A stretch of DNA of 64,000 nt from Treponema sp. OMZ 790 (lineage in GTDB: Bacteria > Spirochaetota > Spirochaetia > Treponematales > Treponemataceae), in contig NZ_CP051201.1 in assembly GCF_024181285.1 (NCBI RefSeq), forward strand, positions 1,116,001 through 1,180,000, in the 5' to 3' direction. Below the pieces are notes generated by a model. The model ran no database searches, had not been told where the DNA came from, and was given only the letters and a program-made list of their open reading frames with translations. Below, piece by piece: positions 16,662 through 25,185 of the stretch. Position 1 is the first letter of the stretch. Every line of letters begins with the position of its first letter. A program made the translations under genes and the position numbers.

Positions 16662-18235
16662 ATGGAAATACATGAGGCTATAAACCTAGCAATTGATAAC
16701 ATTATTATTGAGGGGCTTAATGATATTTATCCAAATGTTTTTGAAGTGTCTTTGCTCAAGGATATTAATTTTAGAGAAAAGATAATTGAAGCTACTATTC
16801 ATAAAATAAAAAAAAATACAATAACAGAGATGGATTTTCAACCTCTTCAATATTCATATTTTCCTAAAAAAGAAGCTTTTGATTTTCGAAAAGCTGCTTC
16901 CATACAACCGTGGGATTTAATAAAATATATGTCTCTTGTGCTTTTATGTGCAGAGGAAATTGAAAGTAAAAGACCTGCAAAAGATAAGAATATTGTTTTT
17001 TCTTATCGGTTTTATCCCAAAGATGGACGATTGTTTGATACAAATTATGATTATAAAGCATTTCAAAAAAATCTTTCTGATAAGATAAAAGAAAAAAGAT
17101 ATAAGATTTATATAAAGGCTGATATTGCAAATTATTATGATAGACTTAATCTACATCGTCTTGAAAATATTCTTTTATCTTATTGTAGCAATAAGACAAT
17201 TGTTAAGTTGATAAATCAGTTGTTATTATTTTGGTCTAACAGAGATTCTTATGGCTTGCCCGTTGGTTCAAATCCAAGCAGAATTCTTGCAGAGGCGGAA
17301 TTAATTGAAGTCGACAATTATCTTTTATCAAAGAAAATAGATTTTATAAGATTTGTAGATGATTACAGAATATTTGCAAATGATGCAAAAGAAGCTCATT
17401 ACTATTTAAATTTATTTATTGCACGTTTATCATTGGAGGGATTATCTGTAAATACAGGGAAAACCTCAATTGAAAAAACAAAAGAATATCAAGGAGAAAC
17501 TAAGACGGTATCTACCATTGAAGTAATTGATACCTCTCATGTAAAAAAAATAAGGGCGAAAATCCAACTCGATTAATTGTAGGTTATTCCGGCCTAATCC
17601 CTACGAAATATCGGCAACCAACTCAATCTGAAATAAGTATGTACCAAACAATGGAAGTTACAGAAATTAAAAGTAAAATAGCAGGGGAAGAAATTATAAA
17701 ACCAGAAATTATTAGAGATTTCGTAAAATATATAGCTATTAACAATGCTTGGAAATTATTAGACACATTATTGGATATAATGGATAAATTTCCTCAGTTT
17801 ATCCCGTATATTTGTGATATGATAATAAAAAAACAGAATACATTATCAGAAAATGCAAAACATAAAATTAAAGATAAATTTTTGTCTATAATTCAAAGTT
17901 CAAAATCTTATCCGGAATATATTTATTTATCTGCTGTAACAATATTGACAGAAAAACAATTTCTTTCTAAAAATGAAGTATTAAATTTTTATAGAGACTT
18001 AAGACGTTCAACTGGTGCATTCATTGGTAGATATACAATAGATAGACTTGAAAAATTCTTAACACGAGGCGAAATATTGGAAATAAGGAATGAATTCCAT
18101 CAAGTTGGATTGTGGGAAAAACGTTCTATTATTAAAATATCAAAGGAAAAATTGGATGAAGAAGAAAGCAGGCCATGGTTGAAAAATATCAAAAGTTCAA
18201 TAAAAATCGATCCGTTTTCAGAGTTTTTGCTTTGA
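16662..18235 (+). pseudogene. Defence-type reverse transcriptase, frame broken at an A8 run
   Basis: The start at 16662 has GTAGGAG upstream. Visible RT motifs are ADIANYYDRL (catalytic Asp near residue 154), GLPVGSNPSRILAEAEL (motif B), FIRFVDDYRIFA (catalytic Asp pair at 233-234) and LSLEGLSVNTGKT (motif D). There is no maturase or HNH region, so it is not a group II intron; the VDDYRIF style matches Abi/DRT-like 'unknown group' RTs. The first frame stops at 17576, but another frame continues straight through RLIVGYSGLIPTKYRQPT and a helical ~200-residue C-terminal domain to 18235. One extra A at the A8 tract 17543-17550 would join them into about 524 residues. It could be inactivated, phase-variable, made by slippage, or a sequencing error. 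Confidence 0.7.
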
Positions 18236-18391
18236 TTTATTACTTTTAACAAAATTTTCCAATCAAATATTATAATTTATGCAATATATTTTAAATGTCA
18301 ATAATATTTACACGCTCTCATGTGTTGAAAAAGGATAAATTCATCAAATGGATTATAAAAGAAAATCTAAAAAGAATAGACTGATAACATT

Positions 18392-18431
18392 AGATAGAGC
18401 ATTAATATAAAATATTAAAATCTGTCTATCT
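18392..18431 (+). other. Stem-loop downstream of the reverse transcriptase
   Basis: A nested inverted repeat, AGATAGA (18392-18398) with TCTATCT (18425-18431) around TTAATAT (18402-18408) / ATATTAA (18412-18418), lies in the 267-bp gap after the reverse transcriptase. It could be a terminator or part of a structured RNA; nothing else is recognised in 18236-18502. Confidence 0.3.
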
Positions 18432-18502
18432 TGATTTTATTAACTTAATGTACAATAATTTACTAAACAAATACAATTTTAATAAGAACAAGGATATCTC
18501 CC

Positions 18503-18676
18503 ATGCCCACAACCAACCTCACTCGTTTAAAAGAAATATCCAGAAGACCCAAAGAATCACTTGAAGCAATCGGCACAGACGACATTGCATTCATACAAGA
18601 CTTTCTTACCTGTAAAACAATGCGTATCTACAGTGCCGGAGCCATCAGAATAATGGAAAACAATTTGACCTTCTAA
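18503..18676 (+). pseudogene. Short N-terminal fragment resembling a small alarmone synthetase
   Basis: A 57-codon frame (MPTTNLTRLKEISRRPKESL...) with AAGGA about 9 nt upstream. Its second half, AFIQDFLTCKTMRIYSAGAI, is reminiscent of the N-terminal helices of RelA/SpoT-type small alarmone synthetases, after which the synthetase domain would follow; instead it runs into a repetitive tract (from about 18655). I suggest a truncated remnant, at low confidence, since no catalytic motif remains. Confidence 0.3.
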
Positions 18677-18768
18677 CTTTGATATTTTACATTTGAAGTT
18701 TGCCATTCGAACTTCAAAATTTAACATTTGACCTTCGACCTTCTACATTTGTACTTCCCCATCTTCTC
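18655..18768. repeat. TTCGAC/ACTTC-rich degenerate repeat tract
   Basis: The segment is built from variants of short words such as TTGACCTTC, CATTTG, TTCGACC and GTACTTCC. It includes an inverted repeat TTTGAAGTT / AACTTCAAA. The same word set occurs in a second tract at 28511-28625, so it looks like a dispersed low-complexity repeat rather than coding sequence. Confidence 0.45.
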
Positions 18769-18804
18769 TAAACCCTTTTTTAATGCTATAATCTTATCTA
18801 TAAA

Positions 18805-19896
18805 ATGAAACTGGATTTATATATAGATAAAGACGGACAAAAACTAAGATGCGGATATACTACGGGGAGCTGTGCGGCGGCGGCGGCTAAGGCGGCGGCT
18901 TTGATTTTGGGCGGTGAAACTATGACCTCGGTTAAAATCGATACGCCTGCAGGGGTCGTACTTGACCTTCCTGTAGAGCATTGCCGCTCGTATAAAGACA
19001 AGAACGGGACAGCTATTGGAGAAGCTGCCGTTCAAAAAGATGCGGGGGACGACCCTGACAGCACCGACGGCATCTACATCCATGCTCGGGTCTCTTATAG
19101 AAACGATGGGAAGGTTCTCATTGACGGTGGAGAGGGTATAGGAAGAATTACCAAAAAAGGTCTTTTCGGAGAAGTAGGGGAGGCTGCCATTAATCCCGTA
19201 CCCCGTCAAATGATAGAAAAAGAAATTTTAAATGTTTCAAAAAGGGGCTTCAATGTAGAAATTTTCAGTCCTCAAGGAGCCGAAATCGGCAAAAAAACCT
19301 TTAATAAAAATATCGGTGTTGAAGGCGGCATCTCTATTATCGGCACAAAGGGCATAGTCTATCCTATGAGCGAGGATGCTATCAAAAAAACCATCTATCT
19401 TGAAATAGACGCAATACTACAAAATTCCGAAAAAAAAGAAATTCTCTTAGTACCGGGAAACTACGGGGAAGGCCTTAAAGAAAAACTAAAAAACATAATA
19501 GACCTTCCTACCGTAAAAATGTCAAACTATATAGGAGATAGTTTAAGCTATGCCTATTCCAAAGGCTTTAAAACCATGACTTTGCTCGGCCATATCGGTA
19601 AATTTGCCAAACTTTCCATAGGTATTTTTAACACTCATAACCGCAGTGCAGATACCCGCATGGAGGCCTTTGTATACTACCTTGCCATGCAGGGGGCAGA
19701 CAAAAAAACAATCGAAACCGTCAATTCCTTTTTAACGGCTGAAGAAGCCTTCAATTTTCTTGTTGAAAACAAGATGGAAAACCTCATCAAAGCCATGGAA
19801 AGAGGGGCCGAAGAAAGAATCAAAAAATATCTCAAGGATGAAAGCCTTTCAATAAGGGTTTTAATCTACTCGATGAAATATGGTCTCCTAGAATAA
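18805..19896 (+). CDS. cbiD: Cobalt-precorrin-5B C1-methyltransferase
   Basis: CbiD methylates C1 of cobalt-precorrin-5B in the anaerobic cobalamin pathway. The 363-residue length is right and the N-terminal GYTTGSCAAAAAKAA motif (residues ~18-32) is diagnostic. Later conserved elements include VGEAAINPVPRQMI (about 126-139), VPGNYGEGL (about 216) and LLGHIGKFAKLSIGIFNTHNRSAD (about 257-280). No other corrin-ring gene is in the window, so this may be a stranded gene or part of a pathway encoded elsewhere. It is convergent with the ABC-F gene, with only a 2-bp gap between stop codons. Confidence 0.9.
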   Translation: MKLDLYIDKDGQKLRCGYTTGSCAAAAAKAAALILGGETMTSVKIDTPAGVVLDLPVEHCRSYKDKNGTAIGEAAVQKDAGDDPDSTDGIYIHARVSYRNDGKVLIDGGEGIGRITKKGLFGEVGEAAINPVPRQMIEKEILNVSKRGFNVEIFSPQGAEIGKKTFNKNIGVEGGISIIGTKGIVYPMSEDAIKKTIYLEIDAILQNSEKKEILLVPGNYGEGLKEKLKNIIDLPTVKMSNYIGDSLSYAYSKGFKTMTLLGHIGKFAKLSIGIFNTHNRSADTRMEAFVYYLAMQGADKKTIETVNSFLTAEEAFNFLVENKMENLIKAMERGAEERIKKYLKDESLSIRVLIYSMKYGLLE

Positions 19897-19898
19897 AG

Positions 19899-21551
19899 TT
19901 AAATCTGCATTTTTTTGGTATTGCCGTATAGTTCTTCACGCAGCTTTTTTACATGTTCGTCTTTTATATAGTCATCAAAATTCATCATCCTGTCGATTAT
20001 GCCGTTGGGCGTAATTTCGATAATCCTGTTTGCGATTGAAGAAATAAATTCGTGGTCATGGGAGTTAAAAAGAATAACTCCGGGAAATTCCACGAGGGCA
20101 TCGTTTAAGCTCGTAATGGCTTCAAGGTCAAGGTGGTTTGTAGGCTCGTCGAGGATTAAAACATTAGCTCCCGAAAGCATGAGCTTACTCAATATACAGC
20201 GCACCTTTTCGCCTCCCGATAGAACATTTACGGGCTTTAAGGACTCGTCGCCAGAAAAAAGCATTCGGCCTAAAAAGCCCCTTACATAGGCATCATCTTG
20301 GTCGGGAGAATATTGTTTAAGCCATTCCGTGATATTTAAATCGTTATTAAAATACTCGGCATTATCCTTATTAAGATATGCATGGGTTACTGTCTGTCCC
20401 CAATAAACATCTCCCGAATCCGGAGTTAATTTTCCGGTTAAAATATCGAAGAGGGCTGTTTTGGAATTATGCTCTTGTCCTACAAAGGCTATCTTATCGG
20501 TTCTGTTTACCGTAAAAGAAAAATCGTTTAAAAGTTGAATTCCTTTTTCTTCTGAAGTGTCAGGTGTCTTATAAGAAATTTTTTCGGTACGGACAACATT
20601 GTTTCCGATTTCACGATTGGGTTTAAAATGAACATAAGGAAATTTACGGCTTGTAACTTCTATTTCTTCTAAGGCAAGTTTATCGTATACCTTTTTTCGG
20701 CTGGTTGCCTGACGGCTCTTTGCTGCATTCGAGGCGAAGCGTAAGATAAACTCTCTTAAATCCTTCATCTTTTCTTCCCGTTTCTTTTGCTGATCCTTGG
20801 CCTGCCTTTGCATAATCCTGCTCATCTGGTACCAGAAATCGTAGTTACCCGAATACATGCGGATTTTGCCGTAGTCGATGTCGCAGACATGGGTACAAAC
20901 AGTATTTAAAAAATGCCTGTCGTGAGAAACAACAATTATAATATTGGGGAATTCGATTAAAAATTCTTCAAGCCAGGCTATGGATTCAAGGTCTAAACCG
21001 TTTGTCGGTTCGTCCAAAAGAAGAATATCGGGGGTTCCAAAAATAGCCTGAGCAAGCAAGACCCGAACCTTTTGGCCTTCGTCGAGTTCGCTCATCATTC
21101 TGTCATGATAATTTTCATCAAGGCCCAAACCTGAAAGAATCTGCTCTATTTGATTTTCAGCTTCCCAGCCGTTTAAATCGGCAAATTCGGCCTCCAACTC
21201 CGAAGCCCGTATTCCGTCTTCTTCACTAAAATTTTCTTTTGCATAAATGGCTTCTCTTTCATTTCGAACATTGTAGAGCTTAGGATAGCCCATAAAAACC
21301 GTGTCTTTTACGCTGTACTCATCAAAGGCAAAGTGATCCTGTCTTAAAACTGCCATACGCTCTCCGGGGGTGATACTGAACTCACCCGAATCGTGCTCCA
21401 ATTCTCCCGAAAGAACCTTTAGAAAAGTAGACTTTCCGGCTCCGTTTGCCCCGATAATTCCGTAGCAGTTTCCTTTCGTAAATTTTAAATTGACATCCTT
21501 AAAAAGCGGCCTGTCGCCGAACTTTAAACTTAAATCGCTTACTGTAATCAT
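19899..21551 (-). CDS. ABC-F family ATPase, YbiT/YkpA-like
   Basis: The 550-residue protein has two ATP-binding domains and no membrane segments, the mark of ABC-F ribosome-associated factors. The first Walker A is GANGAGKS (residues ~34-41), with DEGQKVRVLLAQ in place of LSGGQ, then LLLDEP, and SHDRHFLN as H-loop. A charged linker follows (about 245-300). The second domain has LSGGEKVR and LILDEP, but its P-loop reads GQEHNSKT, lacking the usual GxGK glycines. Similarity is greatest to the YbiT group. Members act on the ribosomal E site; the exact role here (translation fidelity or antibiotic protection) is not known. Confidence 0.85.
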   Translation of the reverse strand: MITVSDLSLKFGDRPLFKDVNLKFTKGNCYGIIGANGAGKSTFLKVLSGELEHDSGEFSITPGERMAVLRQDHFAFDEYSVKDTVFMGYPKLYNVRNEREAIYAKENFSEEDGIRASELEAEFADLNGWEAENQIEQILSGLGLDENYHDRMMSELDEGQKVRVLLAQAIFGTPDILLLDEPTNGLDLESIAWLEEFLIEFPNIIIVVSHDRHFLNTVCTHVCDIDYGKIRMYSGNYDFWYQMSRIMQRQAKDQQKKREEKMKDLREFILRFASNAAKSRQATSRKKVYDKLALEEIEVTSRKFPYVHFKPNREIGNNVVRTEKISYKTPDTSEEKGIQLLNDFSFTVNRTDKIAFVGQEHNSKTALFDILTGKLTPDSGDVYWGQTVTHAYLNKDNAEYFNNDLNITEWLKQYSPDQDDAYVRGFLGRMLFSGDESLKPVNVLSGGEKVRCILSKLMLSGANVLILDEPTNHLDLEAITSLNDALVEFPGVILFNSHDHEFISSIANRIIEITPNGIIDRMMNFDDYIKDEHVKKLREELYGNTKKMQI

Positions 21552-21606
21552 AAGCTACGATAATACAATAAAGAGGATAAAATGTCAATCAATTCAATTT
21601 TTGGTA

Positions 21607-22461
21607 TTAAGTCAATTTTGAAGATGAAGAGCCCGACCAGCCGAGCTTTGACCTTAGGGCCTTGTAAAAATTGTCGGGAGAGCAGCCGGCCATTTTTACC
21701 TTATTGGGAGACTCGCTTATTATGATTTCATCATCCTCTTGTAATGAAACCATCTCCTGTCCGTCAATTGAAACGATGGTATCTTTTGCCCTTGTGGGAA
21801 GAACTTTTATCTTCATCTGCCCTGATGAGGGGAGAACTAAGGGGCGGTTCGACAAGGAGAAGGGTGAAATGGGTGTTAAAACAAAGGCCGAGACATCCGG
21901 ATCCAAGATAGGTCCTCCTGAGGCTGCCGAGTAGGCAGTCGAGCCTGTAGGGGTCGAAACGATGACTCCGTCAGCCCTAAAAATCCCGAATGAAATTCCG
22001 TTAAACGAAATATCCAGGTTTATCAGCTTTGCTATGCCTGAACCCGAAACAACAATATCGTTTAAGGCCTCATATGTTGCAATTTCTTTATTTTCCCGCC
22101 TTATCGAAGCTGAAAGAAGCATCCTTTCATGTAAGGCTTCTTTTCCGTTTAAAAGGCGTAAAAGTTCGCCTTCCCATTCCTTGGGTTCAATATTTGCAAT
22201 GAAGCCGAACCTCCCTAAGTTTATAGGAAAAACCGGAATATGCCGCGGAGCACTATAACGGGCCGTAAATAAAACCGTACCGTCTCCGCCAAGGCTTATT
22301 GCAAGGTCATAGTCTTCATTTAATTTAGGAGAATGGGAGATGCCGTCATATTTGTATACAAAAGAATCGATTCCCTTTGCCGATAAAAAAGCTTCGATTT
22401 CTTTACAAATCTTTTTTGCATTTGGTTTTTCGACACTTAAAACAATAAGGGCTTTTTTCAA
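21607..22461 (-). CDS. nadK: NAD kinase
   Basis: NAD kinase phosphorylates NAD+ to NADP+. The 284-residue protein contains the family GGDG motif (LGGDGTVLFTAR, about residues 57-68), NLGRFGFIA (about 81-89), a GDGxxVSTPTGSTAYSAASGGP equivalent (about 163-186, with DGVIVSTPTGSTAYS visible) and TPISPFSLSNRPLVLP (about 195-210). All the substrate-binding segments are present. The start codon is TTG, preceded by AAGGAAT. It is followed on the same strand by the ABC-F gene and preceded by the DegT-type gene. Confidence 0.9.
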   Translation of the reverse strand: MKKALIVLSVEKPNAKKICKEIEAFLSAKGIDSFVYKYDGISHSPKLNEDYDLAISLGGDGTVLFTARYSAPRHIPVFPINLGRFGFIANIEPKEWEGELLRLLNGKEALHERMLLSASIRRENKEIATYEALNDIVVSGSGIAKLINLDISFNGISFGIFRADGVIVSTPTGSTAYSAASGGPILDPDVSAFVLTPISPFSLSNRPLVLPSSGQMKIKVLPTRAKDTIVSIDGQEMVSLQEDDEIIISESPNKVKMAGCSPDNFYKALRSKLGWSGSSSSKLT

Positions 22462-22506
22462 AATTCACATTCCTTAAAACTTTGGAAGCCTAATTTTATA
22501 AAAAAA

Positions 22507-23532
22507 TTAGGGCAGGGTAGCCAGTACTCTGGCAATCTCGGCCGACTTTTTTGCTCCCAATCTCGGATAGAGCGGAAAAAGCACACATCTTAGTAAAAGA
22601 GAAGACGCATTTATAAGGATTTCCTGATTTTCTTTTAAATACTCGACAGTCGAATTTTTAAAAGCAAGCTCTATATCTATATCCTTTTTTGCCGCATATT
22701 TTTGTACATCCGAAACTCCCGAATTCAAAATAACGGGAAAAGAATAAACAGGATTTACCGTATCTTCTTTTTGGGCTATCGTTTTATGCTTTCCCTGCAT
22801 CAAAGAGCGTACATAGGACTCATGCATTTCCTTACGCTGCTCCATGTTCTTTGCCATCTGTTTTAGCTGAACAAAGGCCAGGGAGGCATTTATATCGGGC
22901 AATTGGTCTGTAATAGGGGCTTCATCGTAGAGTTTTTTTAAGACTATTGCGTTTCTTCTTTCGGGAGCCAATAATACGGCGCCGCCCCCTCCGGTTAAAA
23001 TATCTTTTTCTTCCAGTCCCAAGATAGAAAAAATCCCCATGCTGCCTGCATATTTTTCCTTATATGCCGCCCCTGCACTTTGCGAAATATCTTCTATTAC
23101 GGGAATGTTTAAGTTTAATATCTTTTCTATGTCGGGTAAAAAACCCAAAGTCTCATGCAGAACAAGTGCTCTTCCCCCTGTTTGTACGGCATTTTCAAGG
23201 CTTTCAAAAGAAGGAAAAACGGAGTCGGCTTCTACATCAAGTACAATGGGCTTATAGCCTTGGCGGTTTAACTCGACATACTGCCAAGAGGGCGCCAAAC
23301 TTGAGATAATAACCGATGAACCTGATTCAAGGTTTAAGGCTTTTAAGGCGTATGTTAAGGCTATTGCAGGGCTTCTTAAAGCGGCGGCTCCGGCTGTTTG
23401 AAAAACTTCACAAACCTGCTTAATAAGCTTTTGATTCATCTCGCCGGGGCCTATTTTTTCCTCGACCATACACGTAAGAACTGCATCCATTTCGGAGCGT
23501 CTTATAGTGGAACTGTAAACGGGTATTTTCAT
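22507..23532 (-). CDS. DegT/DnrJ/EryC1/StrS-type PLP aminotransferase
   Basis: The 341-residue product has the fold-type I pattern of sugar aminotransferases. AALRSPAIALTYALKAL near residue 53 matches the PLP-phosphate loop, VIEDISQSAGAAY (about 144) contains the pyridine-binding Asp, and EKDILTGGGGA (about 172-182) carries the Schiff-base lysine in the K-x4-G-x-GG context. Such enzymes aminate keto-sugar nucleotides for surface polysaccharide. Sequence away from these motifs is divergent, and no other sugar-nucleotide gene is adjacent, so the substrate is uncertain. It sits in a same-strand run aspS-trpS-cheW-this gene-nadK. Confidence 0.75.
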   Translation of the reverse strand: MKIPVYSSTIRRSEMDAVLTCMVEEKIGPGEMNQKLIKQVCEVFQTAGAAALRSPAIALTYALKALNLESGSSVIISSLAPSWQYVELNRQGYKPIVLDVEADSVFPSFESLENAVQTGGRALVLHETLGFLPDIEKILNLNIPVIEDISQSAGAAYKEKYAGSMGIFSILGLEEKDILTGGGGAVLLAPERRNAIVLKKLYDEAPITDQLPDINASLAFVQLKQMAKNMEQRKEMHESYVRSLMQGKHKTIAQKEDTVNPVYSFPVILNSGVSDVQKYAAKKDIDIELAFKNSTVEYLKENQEILINASSLLLRCVLFPLYPRLGAKKSAEIARVLATLP

Positions 23533-23537
23533 AATTT

Positions 23538-24044
23538 TTATAAATTGGTAATCTTTTGTAATTCTTTCGGATTAAAGAGCCTGTGAATGTCCAAAATTAT
23601 TAAATATCCCGGATCTCGGCGGACAACGCCGTTAATGTATTCCGCTCCGATACCTGCTATCATTTGAGGCGGAGGTTGTATTTCTTCTTTTTTTACATCG
23701 ACGACACGGGCAACCCTGTCGATTATGATACCGATTTTGTTGTTTTCAACCTTTATGATTATAAAGCCGCCTAAAAATTCATCCCCTGCATCCAAAGAAG
23801 CTTTTTTTATGTGAAATCTCTTGTGAAGACTTATTACCGGGATAATCTCACTTCTTAGGTTAAAAATTCCTTCGACATAATACGGAGCATTGGGAATCGG
23901 TCTTACATCTTGAACCCTGACTATTTGGTCAACATCCATAATTTCTACACCGTAAAGCTCTTCTCCAAGTTGGAATGTAACTAATTTTAAAAGGTTATCA
24001 TTTTCAACCTTGGCCTTTTTATTAAGGCCTCCTGCATTTGCCAT
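23538..24044 (-). CDS. cheW: Chemotaxis coupling protein CheW
   Basis: CheW links methyl-accepting receptors to the CheA kinase. The 168-residue protein has the CheW beta-barrel signature: LVTFQLGEELYGVEIMDVDQIVR (residues ~20-43), IPNAPYYVEGIFNLRSEIIPVISL (about 52-75, with the conserved G-xNLRG-like turn) and VARVVDVKKEEIQPPP (about 114-129). GGAGGAAGG lies upstream of the ATG. No other chemotaxis gene is close, which is normal for treponemes with several CheW proteins. Confidence 0.9.
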   Translation of the reverse strand: MANAGGLNKKAKVENDNLLKLVTFQLGEELYGVEIMDVDQIVRVQDVRPIPNAPYYVEGIFNLRSEIIPVISLHKRFHIKKASLDAGDEFLGGFIIIKVENNKIGIIIDRVARVVDVKKEEIQPPPQMIAGIGAEYINGVVRRDPGYLIILDIHRLFNPKELQKITNL

Positions 24045-24117
24045 ATAGTTCCTTCCTCCAATATCTTATGATATTACCACACATACATATAAAATTCAAG
24101 TGGAAAATGGAGTTTTG

Positions 24118-25176
24118 TCAATTTTTTATCATTCCTTCAAAATAGTTTATTTTCATTGCAGAGCGTACCGAATGAGTTGTGGCAGTTGCCTTTTCCCTAG
24201 CTTTTTTGGTGCCCTCAATCAGGATTTGATACACCGAAGGGAGGTCTTTTTGAAAGGCTTCCCTTTTTTCCCTGATGGGTCTAAGTTCTTCCTGTAAAAT
24301 ATTGTTTAAGAATTTTTTTATTTTAACGTCGCCGAGACCGCCTTTTTGGTAATGTTCTTTTACCTCGTCCAAGCACGAATAATCGCTCCAGAATTCCGGG
24401 AAGTGCTCGTTTCGGGTAAAGGCATCGAGATAGGTAAAGACGGGGTTTCCTTCAACCTTTCCGGGATCTTCCACACGGAGATGATTCGGGTCGGTAAACA
24501 TTCCCATTACCTTCTTTTTGATTTCTTCGGGGCTGTCAGAAATATATATACAGTTACCGAGCGACTTACTCATCTTAGCCTTTCCGTCCGTTCCGGGAAG
24601 CCGTCCGCAAGTCTTGTTCGAGGGCAAAAGCTCCTTAGGCTCTACCAAGGTTTCCCCGTAAAGGGAATTAAAGGAGCGGACAATTTCTCGGGTCTGCTCA
24701 ATCATCGGCATTTGGTCTTCGCCTACGGGAACCGTATTTGCCAAAAAGGCGGTAATATCGGCTGCCTGACTGATAGGGTAGGTTAAAAAACCTACAGGGA
24801 TACCTGCATTAAAGCCCCGCATTTTAATCTCATTTTTTACCGTCGGATTCCGCTCAAGGCGGGCAAGGGTTACAAGGTTCATATAATAAAAGGTAAGCTC
24901 GCAAAGCTCAGGAATTTGAGTCTGCACAAGGATTGTCGATTTTTGAGGATCTATTCCGCAAGCAAGATAGTCCAAGGTAACTTCAACAACGCTTGTCCTA
25001 ACCTTTTCAAGATTATCCGCATTGTCGGTCGTAGCCTGTGCATCCGCAATCATAATATAAATTTCGTCGTATTTACCCGAATTTTGCAAGGCAACCCTGT
25101 TTTTTAATGAACCGACATAGTGCCCTATATGAAGTTTTCCTGTGGGTCTATCCCCGGTCAAAATAATGTTTTTCAT
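24118..25176 (-). CDS. trpS: Tryptophanyl-tRNA synthetase
   Basis: The 352-residue class I synthetase charges tRNA-Trp. The HIGH-type motif is [13 protein letters not shown] (residues ~12-24) and the KMSKS loop is intact (AKMSKSLGN, about 201-209). DAQATTDNA near residue 46 and [12 protein letters not shown] (about 150-161) match the tryptophan-binding region. AAGGA precedes the ATG. The gene lies 9 bp after aspS on the same strand, so both synthetases are probably co-transcribed. Confidence 0.95.
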   Translation of the reverse strand: MKNIILTGDRPTGKLHIGHYVGSLKNRVALQNSGKYDEIYIMIADAQATTDNADNLEKVRTSVVEVTLDYLACGIDPQKSTILVQTQIPELCELTFYYMNLVTLARLERNPTVKNEIKMRGFNAGIPVGFLTYPISQAADITAFLANTVPVGEDQMPMIEQTREIVRSFNSLYGETLVEPKELLPSNKTCGRLPGTDGKAKMSKSLGNCIYISDSPEEIKKKVMGMFTDPNHLRVEDPGKVEGNPVFTYLDAFTRNEHFPEFWSDYSCLDEVKEHYQKGGLGDVKIKKFLNNILQEELRPIREKREAFQKDLPSVYQILIEGTKKAREKATATTHSVRSAMKINYFEGMIKN

Positions 25177-25185
25177 CTAAAGTCC

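Noticed and set aside
16599..18235. Group II intron or retrotransposon
   Set aside because: No maturase or HNH domain and no intron RNA features are visible; the motifs match defence-type reverse transcriptases better.
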